This document shows, one piece after another, positions 9,169 through 17,240 of a DNA stretch of 64,000 nt. Location: positions 4,777,001 to 4,841,000 of the forward strand of contig NZ_CP075566.1 of assembly GCF_018502625.1 (NCBI RefSeq), in the 5' to 3' direction. Made by a program: the position numbers and the translations under genes. Position 1 is the first letter of the stretch. The number at the start of each line of letters is the position of its first letter. Below the pieces are notes generated by a model that saw only the letters and a list, made by a program, of their open reading frames with translations, made no database searches and was not told where the DNA came from. Source of the stretch: Pseudomonas hormoni (GTDB taxonomy: Bacteria; Pseudomonadota; Gammaproteobacteria; Pseudomonadales; Pseudomonadaceae).

Positions 9169-9783
9169 TCACACCTCGAGAAAATGTCGGAAAAGTTCCA
9201 TGCCGAACCTGTGGCTCTTTTCCGGATGGAACTGGAAGCCCCAGATATTCGCCCGCCGGAACGCGGCGACGAACGTTTCACCGTGTTCGCACTGCAGCAG
9301 GACATCATCGGGATCAGCGCATTCAACCCGGTAAGAGTGCACGAAGTAAAAACGTCGCGGGCTTTCCGATGGCGGCAACAGAACATCTGCGCGCATCTGA
9401 TGCACTTCGTTCCAGCCCATGTGCGGCACCTTCAGCGTTACATCTTCCGGCCGGAAACGTTTCGCATGGGCATCGATCCATCCGAGTCCGGGCAATTGCC
9501 CCTCCTCGCTGCCACGGGTCAGCAATTGCATGCCCAGGCAGATGCCCATGATGGGCACCTGGCGTTCGAAGACCGCTTGCTCCAGCGGCGCGACCCAACC
9601 GGCATCGCGCAGGTTGCCCATGCAATGATCGAAGGCCCCTACACCGGGCAGGATGAGCTTGCCAGCATCGGCCAATTGCTCGGGCGAGTGGATGATCTGC
9701 GCCGCTGCGCCGACATGCTGAATCATGTTGACGACCGAGGCCAGATTGCCGCAGCCATAATCGATCACAGAAATTTTTTGCAC
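9169..9783 (-). CDS. hisH2: HisH-like glutaminase subunit (copy 1)
   Basis: This 204-aa class I glutamine amidotransferase has the nucleophile Cys82 in GICLGMQ and the His186/Glu188 dyad in FHPEKS. It would release ammonia from glutamine for the adjacent HisF-like and WbpG-like proteins. The start is a GTG at 9783 with only a weak ribosome-binding site. A 151-bp gap with no recognised gene separates it from the gene upstream, so this triad may have been inserted as a unit. It is unlikely to serve histidine synthesis because its HisF partner lacks Asp11. Confidence 0.85.
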   Translation of the reverse strand: MQKISVIDYGCGNLASVVNMIQHVGAAAQIIHSPEQLADAGKLILPGVGAFDHCMGNLRDAGWVAPLEQAVFERQVPIMGICLGMQLLTRGSEEGQLPGLGWIDAHAKRFRPEDVTLKVPHMGWNEVHQMRADVLLPPSESPRRFYFVHSYRVECADPDDVLLQCEHGETFVAAFRRANIWGFQFHPEKSHRFGMELFRHFLEV

Positions 9784-9934
9784 GGCCAGTATTCACTATC
9801 GAATTAGGTTGCTTCGCTTTCAGGCCAGTACCACCCTGCATCAGGCCCGCTCAAAGCGAGGCAGGATACCCTGTTCTGATCCATTTTGCCGACCAGCGAG
9901 GCCGGGAACCCAGGCCCGTTCTTCTGGGAAATAT

Positions 9935-11368
9935 TCAGCCAGCCTTGTCAAGCACGTGGCCAAGATAGTTTTTGTAGTTGCTCACCCAGTCGCTCGCCCA
10001 GATATCCTCATCGATAACAGGCAACCCGGAACCCTCAGGCTTGAGCAACTCTTCGACAAAACCTTTGGCATCCACGAATCCGGAGAACGGATGGCTGGGA
10101 TAACTGAATTGAGCTTTGGGGGTTTCCCACAACAAGACCTTACCGGCTATTCCGATTGCTTCGAACAACCCGGTTGAAACCTCGCCTGCTACAGCATGTG
10201 CGCTGATGAAAGAGCTATAGATGTCCCGATTGGTATCAATGAAGACGTCCCCGATCTTGCCGTCAGGGTAACGCCGATAGACCTCGACACGCTCCAGCGG
10301 ATGCGGACGCAGCACGATACGGTACTGCCCGCGCAACAGTTCAGCCAGCTCAGTGGCCAACGCCACGTAGAGTGGAAACTCGATACCATCGCCCAACAGA
10401 AGGATATCGTTCTGCACGCCCTTGGCCAGTGACATACCGCGTCGCTGCTCACTGTAATGGGGATGCCCGATCACCCATTTCTCCACCGGCACATTGATCT
10501 GCTTGTTCCACCACGAGCCATAACCGAGAAAATCGTGCGGTAGACACGCTTTGTATTCGGCACTGTCGCGCAGCAATGGCGCATAGCAATAGGCATCGTG
10601 ACCACCGGACACCATGCCGTGCTGCGGCTCGGCGACACGGATGCCCATTTCACGGGCAATCTGGTTGATCGGCGAAAAATCGCCATAACAAGCCTGCTCC
10701 AACAGTATCAAGCGCGGCCGAACCTTTTCCAGCAGACGCCGATAGGCATGATGGACAACCGGCAGGCGAGCCAGCTTGCGGGCCAGCATTCCGACCAGCA
10801 TATCCATCTGTGTCTCGGCGATGCTTAAATCGAGAAGGTCATGCGCCCGCTGTCTGGCGTATGCCAGCACCTCACGAGCGGTTTCAACATGCGAATCTCG
10901 CTGCAACAACCGTCCGGCTACCGTAATAGCCCCCTGCCACGGCAACCAGTAGGAAATCCGCTGATTCCAGCGCGGCCGGGGTACGTTCCAGTCCACCACA
11001 CCTTCAACGGTCACAGTGTCCGGCGGCGATGCCTGCGCCAGATAGTCGGTAATGCGATTGAACCAGCGCCCCTCGCGCAGGAAACTGCCCGCTCCCGTCC
11101 CGATCACCAGAACATCACCACTCAAGCGCCTCTGCCCCAGATTGTGTCGAGCGACACGGGCAAGCGATGCCAGCGCCTGCCCACGCGGCACGGCGGGCAC
11201 GGCAGCGATCAACGGTGCCTCCTGGTAGTAGAGGTCGGAAATCAACTGGCGATAAAACTGGTTACGGACCAGAGGCCAAAGCAACGCTCCGCTGCGGGGG
11301 CAGCGAAACGTCAGAAACGCGGGGTCGTTCTCAATTTCGAGTAATTGCGCAAAGCTTGGCTGCCGCAC
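9935..11368 (-). CDS. Protein of unknown family, candidate nonulosonic-acid (pseudaminic) transferase
   Basis: I do not recognise a named family for this 477-aa soluble protein. It has no membrane span. Motifs typical of capsule/teichoic-type and Kdo/sialyl-type GT-B enzymes are visible: QHGM (249-252), GHPHY (301-305), an acidic LLGDG turn (324-328), LRPHPLE (353-359) and STGLFEA (398-404). The HP motif and the S-x-x-FEA nucleotide-site region recur in CMP-sugar users. The gene starts with GTG that shares one base with the pseI stop and ends the Pse block, which would suit the transferase using CMP-Pse. Function is inferred from motifs and position only. Confidence 0.5.
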   Translation of the reverse strand: MRQPSFAQLLEIENDPAFLTFRCPRSGALLWPLVRNQFYRQLISDLYYQEAPLIAAVPAVPRGQALASLARVARHNLGQRRLSGDVLVIGTGAGSFLREGRWFNRITDYLAQASPPDTVTVEGVVDWNVPRPRWNQRISYWLPWQGAITVAGRLLQRDSHVETAREVLAYARQRAHDLLDLSIAETQMDMLVGMLARKLARLPVVHHAYRRLLEKVRPRLILLEQACYGDFSPINQIAREMGIRVAEPQHGMVSGGHDAYCYAPLLRDSAEYKACLPHDFLGYGSWWNKQINVPVEKWVIGHPHYSEQRRGMSLAKGVQNDILLLGDGIEFPLYVALATELAELLRGQYRIVLRPHPLERVEVYRRYPDGKIGDVFIDTNRDIYSSFISAHAVAGEVSTGLFEAIGIAGKVLLWETPKAQFSYPSHPFSGFVDAKGFVEELLKPEGSGLPVIDEDIWASDWVSNYKNYLGHVLDKAG

Positions 11369-12420
11369 TAGATAATATTCCAGCCGATCGGCGTGCCACG
11401 CTTGATGGCTTGTTTCGCACGCTTGCCTATCACCTGCTCGAAGTACTTCGGCGGCAACCCCAGACCTGGCCGGATGATGCGTACGTTGGCCGGCGACAGC
11501 AGCTCGCCCTCTGCGATGTCCTCGCTGGCATAGATGGAGCGGCGGAAAACCCGGCTCTTCTCTTCGGCAGCGGTGGCGCCATAGCTGACACGTCCCAGGG
11601 ATTGCCAGGCGCGCTCGGTTTCGATGACCAGCTGCGCCATTTCGGCAGGCTCCATCGAAAACGCACTGTCGACCCCGCCGTCGGCACGGCTTAGCGTGAA
11701 GTGCTTTTCGACCACGGTCGCGCCCAGCGCAACACTGGCTACGGACACACCGATACCCATGGTGTGGTCGGACAATCCGACTTCGCAGCCGAACAACTCA
11801 CGCAGATGCGGGATAGTCAGAATATTGGTGTTCTGTGGCGTCGCCGGGTAGGTACTGGTGCACTTGAGCAAGACAAGATCCTTGCAACCGGCCTGCCGCG
11901 CAGCACGCACGCTTTCGTCCAGTTCCGCCACCGTGGCCATGCCGGTGGAAATGATCAACGGCTTGCCCGTAGCTGCCACACGGCGAATCAGCGGCAGGTC
12001 CGTATTCTCGAAGGAAGCGATCTTGTAGCAGGGAACGTCCAGCGCCTCGAGAAAATCGACTGCCTTGTCATCGAAAGGGGTGCTGAACGCGATCATCCCC
12101 AACTCGCGCGCCCGGTCGAAGATCGGCTTGTGCCATTCCCACGGAGTGAACGCCTCGCCATAGAGTTTGTACAGCGAAGTACCGGCCCACAGGCTGTTGG
12201 GGTCGCTGATATGGAACTCGCCCTCATCCAGGTCCAGCGTCATCGAATCCGCGGTGTAGGTCTGAATCTTCAGGGCATGGGCGCCGGTGCTTGCCGCCGC
12301 CTCGACGATTTCGAGAGCACGCTCGAGGGACTGGTTATGGTTGCCTGACATTTCAGCAATGACGAAAGGCGCATGACCAGGGCCGATGTGACGATTTGCG
12401 ATTTTGAATGATTCAGTCAT
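11368..12420 (-). CDS. pseI: Pseudaminic acid synthase
   Basis: This 350-aa NeuB-family enzyme condenses phosphoenolpyruvate with 2,4-diacetamido-2,4,6-trideoxy-L-altrose to give pseudaminic acid. The TIM-barrel part carries IAEMSGNHNQ (22-31), the LYGEAFTPWEWH segment characteristic of PseI rather than NeuB/LegI, and GLSDHTMGI. A C-terminal antifreeze-like SAF domain (about 290-350) completes it; length is normal for the family. It overlaps the PseG fusion gene by 4 bp (ATGA), so translation is probably coupled. The PseI rather than LegI call is strengthened by PseC, PseF and PseG neighbours. Confidence 0.9.
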   Translation of the reverse strand: MTESFKIANRHIGPGHAPFVIAEMSGNHNQSLERALEIVEAAASTGAHALKIQTYTADSMTLDLDEGEFHISDPNSLWAGTSLYKLYGEAFTPWEWHKPIFDRARELGMIAFSTPFDDKAVDFLEALDVPCYKIASFENTDLPLIRRVAATGKPLIISTGMATVAELDESVRAARQAGCKDLVLLKCTSTYPATPQNTNILTIPHLRELFGCEVGLSDHTMGIGVSVASVALGATVVEKHFTLSRADGGVDSAFSMEPAEMAQLVIETERAWQSLGRVSYGATAAEEKSRVFRRSIYASEDIAEGELLSPANVRIIRPGLGLPPKYFEQVIGKRAKQAIKRGTPIGWNII

Positions 12421-13934
12421 AGCTCATGCAACTTCTTTGAAAATCGAGTGATGTCGATGTCATAGCCTGCGGCCATGAACAGCCCATTGGAGCGTTTGTT
12501 GGAGCCCTTGACCTGCGCGTGCAGCCAACGCACATCGGCGCAATGCCGGACAATCCAGTCCTCGGCGCTCTGAAGCAGATCACCACCGCGGCTGCGCGAG
12601 GCCGCGTCGGGCACCAGGTAAATGGAAACCTCGGCCTGGCCACCTTCTTCCAGGTCAAAACGCACAACCCCCGCCGGCTCGCCGCCCTGTTCGCCTATCA
12701 ACAGCTTGCGTTGCGGATCTGCGAGTACTGACGCGAACCAGCGGCAGTGATCCTCCCAGGCAATTTCCTCGGTATTTCGAGAAACAGCGCGGATCGAGGG
12801 GTGGTTGCGCCAGCGATATAGAGCGGACGAGTCCTCTGGCTGTGCGGCACGCATGTCTACGCCGGTGCACCCCATGTGCGCAGCCAGGCGTTGCACGCCC
12901 AGGCCATCCACGGCAGCCATGCCCTGGTTCGAAATCAGCGTGCGCAGCGCAGGATTTTGCTGCAGGGCTTTCAGGTGTAGCGCGAGATCCGCCTGAAAAT
13001 CTTCCCCAGCCTGAAGGGTATAGACCAGGCCCCGGCTTGCCGCATCGGCCAGCTGTCGAGTCTGATTGTCCGCAGTGCTCAGTGCCAATGTCGGCAGTCC
13101 AAGACTGCATCGCTCCCAAGTCGCCGTCCCACCTGCGCCAATCGCCAGATCAGCGCTGGCCATCAGCTCGGCCATTCGCGTGGTCTGCACATGACAACGG
13201 TAACCTTGGTGCTGGCACAGGGTCTCGATGGCAGCACGCTGCGGATGCAACGCACCGAGCACCACATCGACCTCAACGCCTGCCTGAGCAATACCTGGCA
13301 CAGCGGCCAGCGCCTGGCCGGTGAAATTGTGTTCATCGACGCCGCCGAAGAACACCAGCACCCGTTTGATCTCCTCCCCACGCGGAGGCAGATTCACGCG
13401 AAGGCGACGGAATTCGTCGCGCAACAACGCGAAGCGCGGCCCCAGCAGCAGCTGGCATACCTCGGGCACCTTGCCGTCATAACGCGACTGCATGTCTTGA
13501 TACAGATTCTGATCCAGAAGCAGGTCACACTCATGTTGACGATCCGCCAGGTCATCGATCACCAGGATCCTGCGCACGGCTTGTCGCAGGCGCATCTCCC
13601 AATGCCGGTCGAGGGCATAGTGATCGACAATCAACCAGTCCCATGCCTGCCCCAGCAATGCTTCCAGACTATCTGCGGCATCCGTGACCTGGGTGGTACC
13701 CAACCAATCGGCATGCGCCAATCCGGTGTCAGGCGTGTCGTTCTCGCGGGCAGGCAGGCTGCGCAGCGCATGCCCGTGACGCGCCAGCAACTGCGCAAGA
13801 TGCGACGGCAACTCGCGGCACAGGAAAACGCACTGTGCGCCACGTTGCGCGAGGGTGTCGGCCAGGGTAAGGCAACGCATGAAGTGCCCGGTCCCCATTC
13901 TCTGGCCGGCATCGACACGTAGAACTATGTTCAA
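12417..13934 (-). CDS. pseG: Fused PseG hydrolase - GNAT acetyltransferase (PseG-PseH)
   Basis: This 505-aa protein carries two steps of pseudaminic-acid synthesis. Residues about 1-335 match PseG, a GT-B-like hydrolase that removes UDP from UDP-2,4-diacetamido-2,4,6-trideoxy-L-altrose; the GTGH motif (14-17) holds the expected catalytic His17. Residues about 340-505 form a GNAT domain that probably does the PseH acetylation, which precedes hydrolysis. No separate pseH exists in the window. The start codon is TTG, overlapping the hisF-like stop as TTGA. The fusion would couple two consecutive reactions, although the domains are in the reverse order of the pathway. Confidence 0.87.
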   Translation of the reverse strand: MNIVLRVDAGQRMGTGHFMRCLTLADTLAQRGAQCVFLCRELPSHLAQLLARHGHALRSLPARENDTPDTGLAHADWLGTTQVTDAADSLEALLGQAWDWLIVDHYALDRHWEMRLRQAVRRILVIDDLADRQHECDLLLDQNLYQDMQSRYDGKVPEVCQLLLGPRFALLRDEFRRLRVNLPPRGEEIKRVLVFFGGVDEHNFTGQALAAVPGIAQAGVEVDVVLGALHPQRAAIETLCQHQGYRCHVQTTRMAELMASADLAIGAGGTATWERCSLGLPTLALSTADNQTRQLADAASRGLVYTLQAGEDFQADLALHLKALQQNPALRTLISNQGMAAVDGLGVQRLAAHMGCTGVDMRAAQPEDSSALYRWRNHPSIRAVSRNTEEIAWEDHCRWFASVLADPQRKLLIGEQGGEPAGVVRFDLEEGGQAEVSIYLVPDAASRSRGGDLLQSAEDWIVRHCADVRWLHAQVKGSNKRSNGLFMAAGYDIDITRFSKKLHEL

Positions 13935-14713
13935 GAACTCGCCTCACCCAGGAAATTGCGCCTCACCGGAATGCCGGCAGCCTGCATTGCAGCCTTGGCG
14001 CCGGCAGGTGTCAGCTCGGTGAAGTGGAAGATACTGGCGGCAGCAACGGCCGAAGCCCCCGCCTGCTGCACCACATCAATCATGTGTTGATAACTGCCGG
14101 CCCCCCCGGAAGCAATCACGGGGATATCCACGGCCCGGGCAATCTTTTCCACCAGTGCCAGGTCATATCCACCCATGGTGCCGTCCCGTTCGATGGAGGT
14201 CAGCAGAATCTCGCCTGCTCCACGCGCAGCCAGCTCTCTGGCCCACTGCTCCACCTCACGACCGGTATCCTGGGTGCCAGCATGACTGAAGCAGCGATAG
14301 CTCCCATCATCCATGCGCCGGACATCAACGCTCGCCACCACGCATTGCGCACCAAAACGCGAGGCTGCCGCCTCAATCAATAGAGGATTGGCATAGGCAG
14401 CGCTATTGATGGCAATTTTGTCGGCACCACTGTGCAACAGCGCCAACACCTGCTCCACGCTGGTGATGCCGCCACCTACTGTCAGCGGCACAGTACATTC
14501 TTCGGAATAGTCATTGACCGAATCATGGTCCGGTAATTCGCCTTCCTGAGTCGCAGTGATATCTACCAGAATCAATTCGTCCACATCGCGCGCGTTGTAG
14601 ACCTTGATCGCAGGCAGCACCGGCCCAACCCGCCGCCAACTATCGAAGCCGGCACCTTTCACCAGTCCCAGCCCCTTCCAGAGCAAAGTGGGGATGACAC
14701 GAACCTTCAACAT
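13931..14713 (-). CDS. hisF2: HisF-like ammonia-channel subunit (copy 2)
   Basis: This 260-aa HisF-family barrel differs clearly from copy 1 at 8394-9167, so it is not a recent duplicate. Position 11, Asp in true HisF, is Leu; the SVD motif near 129 is kept, and the second catalytic Asp region reads SIERDGT. It should therefore act as an ammonia-delivering partner for the amidotransferase encoded two genes upstream, not as a histidine enzyme. It overlaps the hisH-like gene (7 bp) and the PseG fusion (4 bp). Confidence 0.85.
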   Translation of the reverse strand: MLKVRVIPTLLWKGLGLVKGAGFDSWRRVGPVLPAIKVYNARDVDELILVDITATQEGELPDHDSVNDYSEECTVPLTVGGGITSVEQVLALLHSGADKIAINSAAYANPLLIEAAASRFGAQCVVASVDVRRMDDGSYRCFSHAGTQDTGREVEQWARELAARGAGEILLTSIERDGTMGGYDLALVEKIARAVDIPVIASGGAGSYQHMIDVVQQAGASAVAAASIFHFTELTPAGAKAAMQAAGIPVRRNFLGEASS

Positions 14714-15330
14714 GGCGAATAGCTCAGAAAGTTACGAAGTAGACGTCGTCCCGCCTTGGAGCTTTTCTCCGGGTGAAACTGACAACCAAAGACATGATCC
14801 CGGCGCACGGCCGCAGTCAGGTCGACGCCGTAAGGAACGGTCGCCAGCCTATGCTCAAGCGCCTCAGGAACGAAGGCGTAGCTGTGCACGAAATAGAAGT
14901 CCGACCTGTCCGGGATACCTTCGAAAAGAACGTCGCTACCATCGTGACACGCTTCGTTCCAGCCTACATGCGGAATACGCAACGTGCAGCCCAGTTCGTC
15001 CAGGCGTCGCACCTGACCGGGGATCAATCCAAGTCCAGGCGTAACGCCGTTCTCATGTCCCTCGCTGGCCAACAGCTGCATGCCCAGGCAAATACCCAGC
15101 AACGGTTTGCCTTGCTCGCCCACTACCTCACGCAGTGCCTCGCTCCAGCCACCGTGATCGAGATGGGCCATGCCTTCCTTAAACGCCCCGACACCCGGCA
15201 GCACAATACGGTTCGCGTCGTACAGTGCTGACGGGTGATTGGCGATTACCGGTTCGGCACCCAGCTCCTCGAAGGCTCGGCGTACCGAGCTCAGGTTGCC
15301 CACCCCATAATTGACGATGGCGACTTTCAT
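14707..15330 (-). CDS. hisH2: HisH-like glutaminase subunit (copy 2)
   Basis: This 207-aa class I glutamine amidotransferase has Cys81 in GICLGMQ and His186/Glu188 in FHPEKS, so the glutaminase triad looks intact. It is placed between the amidotransferase and HisF-like genes and overlaps both, giving a tightly coupled three-gene unit. Its likely job is to supply ammonia for amidation of a sugar acetamido group, here probably on the pseudaminic-acid branch. Confidence 0.85.
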   Translation of the reverse strand: MKVAIVNYGVGNLSSVRRAFEELGAEPVIANHPSALYDANRIVLPGVGAFKEGMAHLDHGGWSEALREVVGEQGKPLLGICLGMQLLASEGHENGVTPGLGLIPGQVRRLDELGCTLRIPHVGWNEACHDGSDVLFEGIPDRSDFYFVHSYAFVPEALEHRLATVPYGVDLTAAVRRDHVFGCQFHPEKSSKAGRRLLRNFLSYSPC

Positions 15331-16475
15331 ACGTTGTCGTGGTTCAGCTTCATGAGGTTGCCGTGTCGATCCTTGATCAACACGCCGGATGCATCACGCT
15401 TGAAAATCTTCTTGTTGGTGAACCGGTCACAGATCTTGATGAACTCGTCCGTGGTCATTTCCAGCGGCTCGAGAATTTCCGCGAGCGGTTTACCCAGGTA
15501 GGTCCAGGGGAATTTGCCGTCACGCGCCTTGACGATTTCAATGGCATCCTGTCGCGTGATACGTTTACGCCGTACATGCAGGCACGCGATATCAGTGGCG
15601 CGAGAGAAGCCAAATTTCAGGTATTTGAAATAGTCGTGAATTCCGTGCTGATGGTTATCCAGATTCTCATAGTTAACCATCGACCCTTCAACTGGCTTAT
15701 CGTAGGTAACAAAGCCATGGGCCTGGGCAATCAAAGTGTTGGAAAGCCCATCCCAAGGCAGATAGTGCCCGAGAAAAAGTCCGGTTACCCCGACCCGCTG
15801 GAGATCTTCATCCGAAGGATACTGATAAGGGAGCAGGCTGCGCGGCTCTATGCCGTAAGTCTCAGAAAGATCGGACACGCGTAGCCCCAGAAGCCCGCCA
15901 AACTCTTCCAGCCAGCGCCGGGTTAGGGTGTTGTTTTCGGTAGCTGCCGCCGGCCCGCCGTATTCATTCTGCGAGTTTTCACCCCAGACAATGAGAGGTA
16001 CGTTGTACTGCACAGCCGCACGTACAGGGATTGTGAAGATACCCACATGCTCAGGCCATGCAATATCACCGACCTCAGTCAGTCCGATGCGATTGAGCTT
16101 GGCACGCACGAGTGGATTGGGTGAAAACTGAACATGATCCACGCCTAGACGCTGAAGGTTCTGGATATTCCGTCGACCGTTCTCACTTTGGTCACAGGTA
16201 GTCGAGGTGACACACAGCGGGTTCAAACCCAGTTGCAACATCCGAATTACCTGGTAAGTGCTGTCCTTGCCGCCACTCACCGGAACGATGCAATCCCAAT
16301 TACTGCCATGGCGTCGATGCTTTTCGAGCAGCGCCAGGAGTTCATTCTTACGCTGATCCCAATCGACCTCCTTGCGTTTTTCGAAGGAGCGGCAAGCGTT
16401 GCAGACGCCCTCCTCGTCAATATGCAGATCCGGCTTGGTGTGCGGCATCACGCAGCGAACGCAGTACTTCAACAT
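15327..16475 (-). CDS. N-acetyl sugar amidotransferase, WbpG/PseA-like (copy 2)
   Basis: This 382-aa member of the WbpG/PseA family has Cys5, Cys8, Cys25 and Cys28 in a zinc-ribbon arrangement and a PP-loop SGGKDS (67-72), against SGGVDS in copy 1. Location inside the pseudaminic block (between pseF and the PseG fusion) suggests a PseA-like role, converting an acetamido group of pseudaminic acid to acetamidino. This is inference; the two copies could also serve sugars the other way round. It overlaps the hisH-like gene by 4 bp (ATGA). Confidence 0.83.
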   Translation of the reverse strand: MLKYCVRCVMPHTKPDLHIDEEGVCNACRSFEKRKEVDWDQRKNELLALLEKHRRHGSNWDCIVPVSGGKDSTYQVIRMLQLGLNPLCVTSTTCDQSENGRRNIQNLQRLGVDHVQFSPNPLVRAKLNRIGLTEVGDIAWPEHVGIFTIPVRAAVQYNVPLIVWGENSQNEYGGPAAATENNTLTRRWLEEFGGLLGLRVSDLSETYGIEPRSLLPYQYPSDEDLQRVGVTGLFLGHYLPWDGLSNTLIAQAHGFVTYDKPVEGSMVNYENLDNHQHGIHDYFKYLKFGFSRATDIACLHVRRKRITRQDAIEIVKARDGKFPWTYLGKPLAEILEPLEMTTDEFIKICDRFTNKKIFKRDASGVLIKDRHGNLMKLNHDNV

Positions 16476-16541
16476 CTCAAACTCCCTTCGCCAACGGCAA
16501 CCAGATGATGTCGTCCTGGGGTGTCACAAAATCCGATGCAC

Positions 16542-17240
16542 TCATTGTCTCTGGTCACTCATCAATTGTTTGAAAATCATTTCAGCGCGAATCCAATCGT
16601 CCATGTCGTCGATATCCTGAACCCTCCAACGCGGAATGCAAACCGGCGTTGAGTGGCGATCGAAGACTTTCAGCCCTTGGGTCCAGGCATCAGCGAGCCC
16701 CCAGTAAAACTGACCGGCATCGTGCAAGGCGACTGGCAAATCCTGGGAGCGCGTTGTGAAAAACTCGGGAAACAGCATAGACACGCCGCCTTCCGCAGAC
16801 GCCTGAAAGGCGCGATAAACCGAAGGAGAAAACTCGGCAACCGAGAACGCATAGGCCCAGTCTCCGGATTCAAAAAGCTCCAGACCACGTGCCAGGTCTT
16901 CAGGTCGAATCAGCGGCGCAGTCGCATAAATGCAGCATACTGCCGTAACGGAAACGCCCTGATCTTGCAACCAGCGCGTTGCATGGGCGATCACCTCGGT
17001 GGTCCCGGCGTAGTCGTCGGACAGCTCCGGCGGCCGCACGAAGGGTGTTTCTGCCCCCCAGGCACGCGCGACCTCGGCGATCTCCTCATCGTCAGTGGTG
17101 ACGATTATACGCTCGAACAGGCCACTCTGCTGGGCAGCCAGAATCGACCAAGCGATCATCGGCCGGCCGCAGAACATCTTGATGTTCTTGCGCGGAATGC
17201 GCTTGCTGCCGCCGCGCGCCGGGATCACCGCCACCTTCAA
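16542..17240 (-). CDS. pseF: Pseudaminic acid cytidylyltransferase
   Basis: This 232-aa CMP-sugar synthetase activates pseudaminic acid with CTP to CMP-Pse, the donor for the transferase. The nucleotide-binding motif IPARGGSKRIPRKNIK lies at residues 6-21, and ELSDDYAGTTEV and QFYWGL segments are as in PseF. The start codon is TTG overlapping the pseC stop as TTGA, which implies coupled translation. A 66-bp gap follows before the amidotransferase gene. Confidence 0.9.
   Translation of the reverse strand: MKVAVIPARGGSKRIPRKNIKMFCGRPMIAWSILAAQQSGLFERIIVTTDDEEIAEVARAWGAETPFVRPPELSDDYAGTTEVIAHATRWLQDQGVSVTAVCCIYATAPLIRPEDLARGLELFESGDWAYAFSVAEFSPSVYRAFQASAEGGVSMLFPEFFTTRSQDLPVALHDAGQFYWGLADAWTQGLKVFDRHSTPVCIPRWRVQDIDDMDDWIRAEMIFKQLMSDQRQ

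Noticed and set aside
9784..9934. A possible small gene between hisH-like gene 1 and the putative transferase
   Set aside because: Only short frames without start/ribosome-binding support occur; most likely a junction left by insertion of triad 1.
8394..15330. Reading the hisF/hisH-like genes as histidine biosynthesis genes
   Set aside because: Both HisF proteins lack Asp11, both pairs are coupled to sugar amidotransferases, and no other his genes are present.
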